Notes under the pieces: generated by a model | The model's input: only the letters and a program-made list of their open reading frames with translations | Told to the model about the DNA's origin: nothing | The model's database searches: none | Made by a program: the position numbers and the translations under genes | Assembly (NCBI GenBank): GCA_022340825.1 | Contig: JAJDNE010000072.1 | Span: 1-59,126 of the forward strand | Direction of reading: 5' to 3' | DNA from: Acidiferrobacterales bacterium | Lineage (GTDB): Bacteria; Pseudomonadota; Gammaproteobacteria; Acidiferrobacterales; JAJDNE01 | Length of the DNA stretch: 59,126 bases | Part shown: piece after piece, positions 57,903 through 59,126 of the stretch | Numbering within the stretch: position 1 is the stretch's first letter | Layout: every line of letters starts with the position of its first letter

Positions 57903-59126
57903 TTAGGGTTCGGTGGTGGTTACGTCTGGCGATTTCACCAGATCAGCTGTCTCGGACTGCGGTGCCTCGGACTGCGGTGCCTCGGACTGCGGTGCCTCGG
58001 ACTGCGGTGCCTCGGACTGCGGTGCCTCGGACTGCGGTGCCGCTGTCGGGTGCATATGATCTATGATCTTCTGCTGTGCATCCGTCAGCTCCTTCTTTCG
58101 GCCAATTAATGCCTGGTAGCGATCAACGGTAAACGACATCGAATCAGCTTGCGACCGTACAATCGTTGGTCGCAGGAATACCATCAGGTTGGTTTTTACC
58201 TTGGTGTCTGATTTATACCGGAACAGGGCGCCCAGGATGGGAATGCTGCCCAGGCCAGGCACTTTCTGTTTGTTGGTTTGTACCGTGTCCTCAATCAAGC
58301 CGCCAAGCACGACAGTATGTCCGTCGTCGACCACAACTGTCGTTTCAAGTGAACGCTTCTTCGTTACCAAGTCGGTTGCGCCGGAGGTTAATGAGGCCGG
58401 GATAACACTTGAGACCTCCTGATAAATCTCAAGCTTGATCGCACCACCTTCTGATATCTGCGGTTTGATTTTCAATGTCAGACCAACATCCTGACGCTCG
58501 ATGGTTTGAAACGGGTTGACGGTGCTCCCGGTGCCGGTTGCCTGCGCATAGCTGCCACTCAGAAACGGTACGTTTTGCCCGACAATGATTTTTGCCTCGG
58601 CATTGTCCAGCGTTAACAAATTTGGTGTCGACAAAATATTCGCCGAACTCTGGGTCTGTAGCGCATTGGCCAGACCTGCGAGGCTGTTCACGGTGGAGCC
58701 ATCTGGCAATGTTATCGTCGGACCAAGATAGGCGAGCGAGAAGCCGCCCAGCCCAGCCAGGTTTTCGGGGTTCGTGGCAATCTGTCCAATACCGCCACCA
58801 TCCACTTGTGGAAAATTGATCATGCCCGCCGCGGTGCCCGCACCTGCCGCTCCGGCGGCCGCCCACTGGAAGCCGAGTTTCTGCGCGTTGTCACTGGTGA
58901 TTTCCGTGATCAGCGCCTCGACAAAGACCTGGGCGCGGCGAATATCGAGCTTTTCGATTACCGAGCGCAAATTGTTGTAGACGGAATCCGGCGCATTGAT
59001 GATCAGCGCGTTCGTCGCTTCGTCGGCCTGAATCAGGGAATCGGGTACGCCGGTTTTCTTTCCGCCTGCTGGTTTGGCGTCGAGTAGGCCCCGTAACACC
59101 TCGGCCAGCGGTTTGGCTTCGGCATT
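57903..59126 (-). CDS. gspD: Type II secretion system secretin D, C-terminal part
   Basis: The last 407 codons are present; the gene runs off the window end. Part of the N2/N3 periplasmic domains (RAQVFVEALITEITSDNAQ) and the whole secretin pore domain (VGQNVPFLSGSYAQ, VGLTLKIKPQISEGG, VVLGGLIED, PGLGSIPILGALF) are visible. The C-terminal S-domain region contains six copies of APQSE before the end (TTTEP). It forms the outer-membrane channel. gspC, expected beyond the window or elsewhere, is not seen. Confidence 0.96.
   Translation of the reverse strand, partial: NAEAKPLAEVLRGLLDAKPAGGKKTGVPDSLIQADEATNALIINAPDSVYNNLRSVIEKLDIRRAQVFVEALITEITSDNAQKLGFQWAAAGAAGAGTAAGMINFPQVDGGGIGQIATNPENLAGLGGFSLAYLGPTITLPDGSTVNSLAGLANALQTQSSANILSTPNLLTLDNAEAKIIVGQNVPFLSGSYAQATGTGSTVNPFQTIERQDVGLTLKIKPQISEGGAIKLEIYQEVSSVIPASLTSGATDLVTKKRSLETTVVVDDGHTVVLGGLIEDTVQTNKQKVPGLGSIPILGALFRYKSDTKVKTNLMVFLRPTIVRSQADSMSFTVDRYQALIGRKKELTDAQQKIIDHMHPTAAPQSEAPQSEAPQSEAPQSEAPQSEAPQSETADLVKSPDVTTTEP
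57951..58040. repeat. Six perfect 15-bp tandem repeats in gspD
   Basis: The unit CTCGGACTGCGGTGC (plus strand) occurs six times with no mismatch. On the coding strand each unit encodes APQSE. The unit is a multiple of three, so gain or loss of copies keeps frame. Perfect identity suggests recent expansion by slippage. Confidence 0.97.

Noticed and set aside
57951..58040. CRISPR array
   Set aside because: The repeats are contiguous with no spacers and lie in frame within gspD.

Overview
The window is a dense chromosomal segment of a gammaproteobacterium outside the Enterobacterales. The lineage call rests on gene order: ispG-hisS-yfgM-bamB-der; xseA divergent from guaB-guaA; ffs-dnaX-ybaB-recR; orn/queG/nnr-tsaE-amiB; glnD-map divergent from rpsB-tsf-pyrH-frr-uppS-cdsA-dxr-rseP-bamA-skp-lpxD-fabZ-lpxA-lpxB-rnhB; and a full gsp cluster. 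A SoxK-like lipoprotein, an EncFtn-like ferritin and a DUF302 protein suggest an environmental, perhaps sulfur-oxidising, lineage; this last point is inference. No insertion sequence, phage gene or CRISPR array was seen, and no stretch over 300 bases lacks a gene.

Layout. 1-4787: end of ispG, then hisS, yfgM, bamB and der (isoprenoid, translation, outer-membrane assembly, ribosome maturation). 4895-6031: a membrane-anchored Ser/Thr kinase. 6050-8677 (minus): an M23 peptidase coupled to xseA, then a small SoxK-like lipoprotein gene with its own promoter and terminator. 8858-12412: guaB, guaA, tadA. 12414-15393: mltF, then two tRNA-Ser genes bracketing a gene for a double cyclic-nucleotide-domain plus rhodanese protein. 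15464-18188: 4.5S RNA, dnaX, ybaB, recR. 18298-20584: amtB, EncFtn-like ferritin, DUF302 protein. 20748-23820: a conserved hypothetical, an SDR, and a minus-strand trio (M48 protease, cytochrome c, phhB). 23903-31428: orn, LPP20 lipoprotein, queG, nnr-tsaE-amiB, and an NSS transporter where many gammaproteobacteria have mutL. 31425-34898 (minus): map and glnD. 35020-49567: the long rpsB-to-rnhB cluster for translation, phospholipid, isoprenoid, outer-membrane and lipid A synthesis. 49626-59126 (minus): type II secretion genes gspD (partial), E, F, G, H, I, J, K, L, M, N.

Most genes are packed with 1-11 bp overlaps, implying translational coupling. TTG or GTG starts are frequent (hisS, yfgM, amtB, phhB, amiB, pyrH, fabZ, gspH, gspN). 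The least conventional content is the EncFtn-like ferritin with no encapsulin in view, three perfect inverted repeats ahead of the cNMP/rhodanese gene, an apparently leaderless guaB, the orphan SoxK-like gene and a 15-bp tandem repeat in gspD. No wholly new multi-gene system could be demonstrated.
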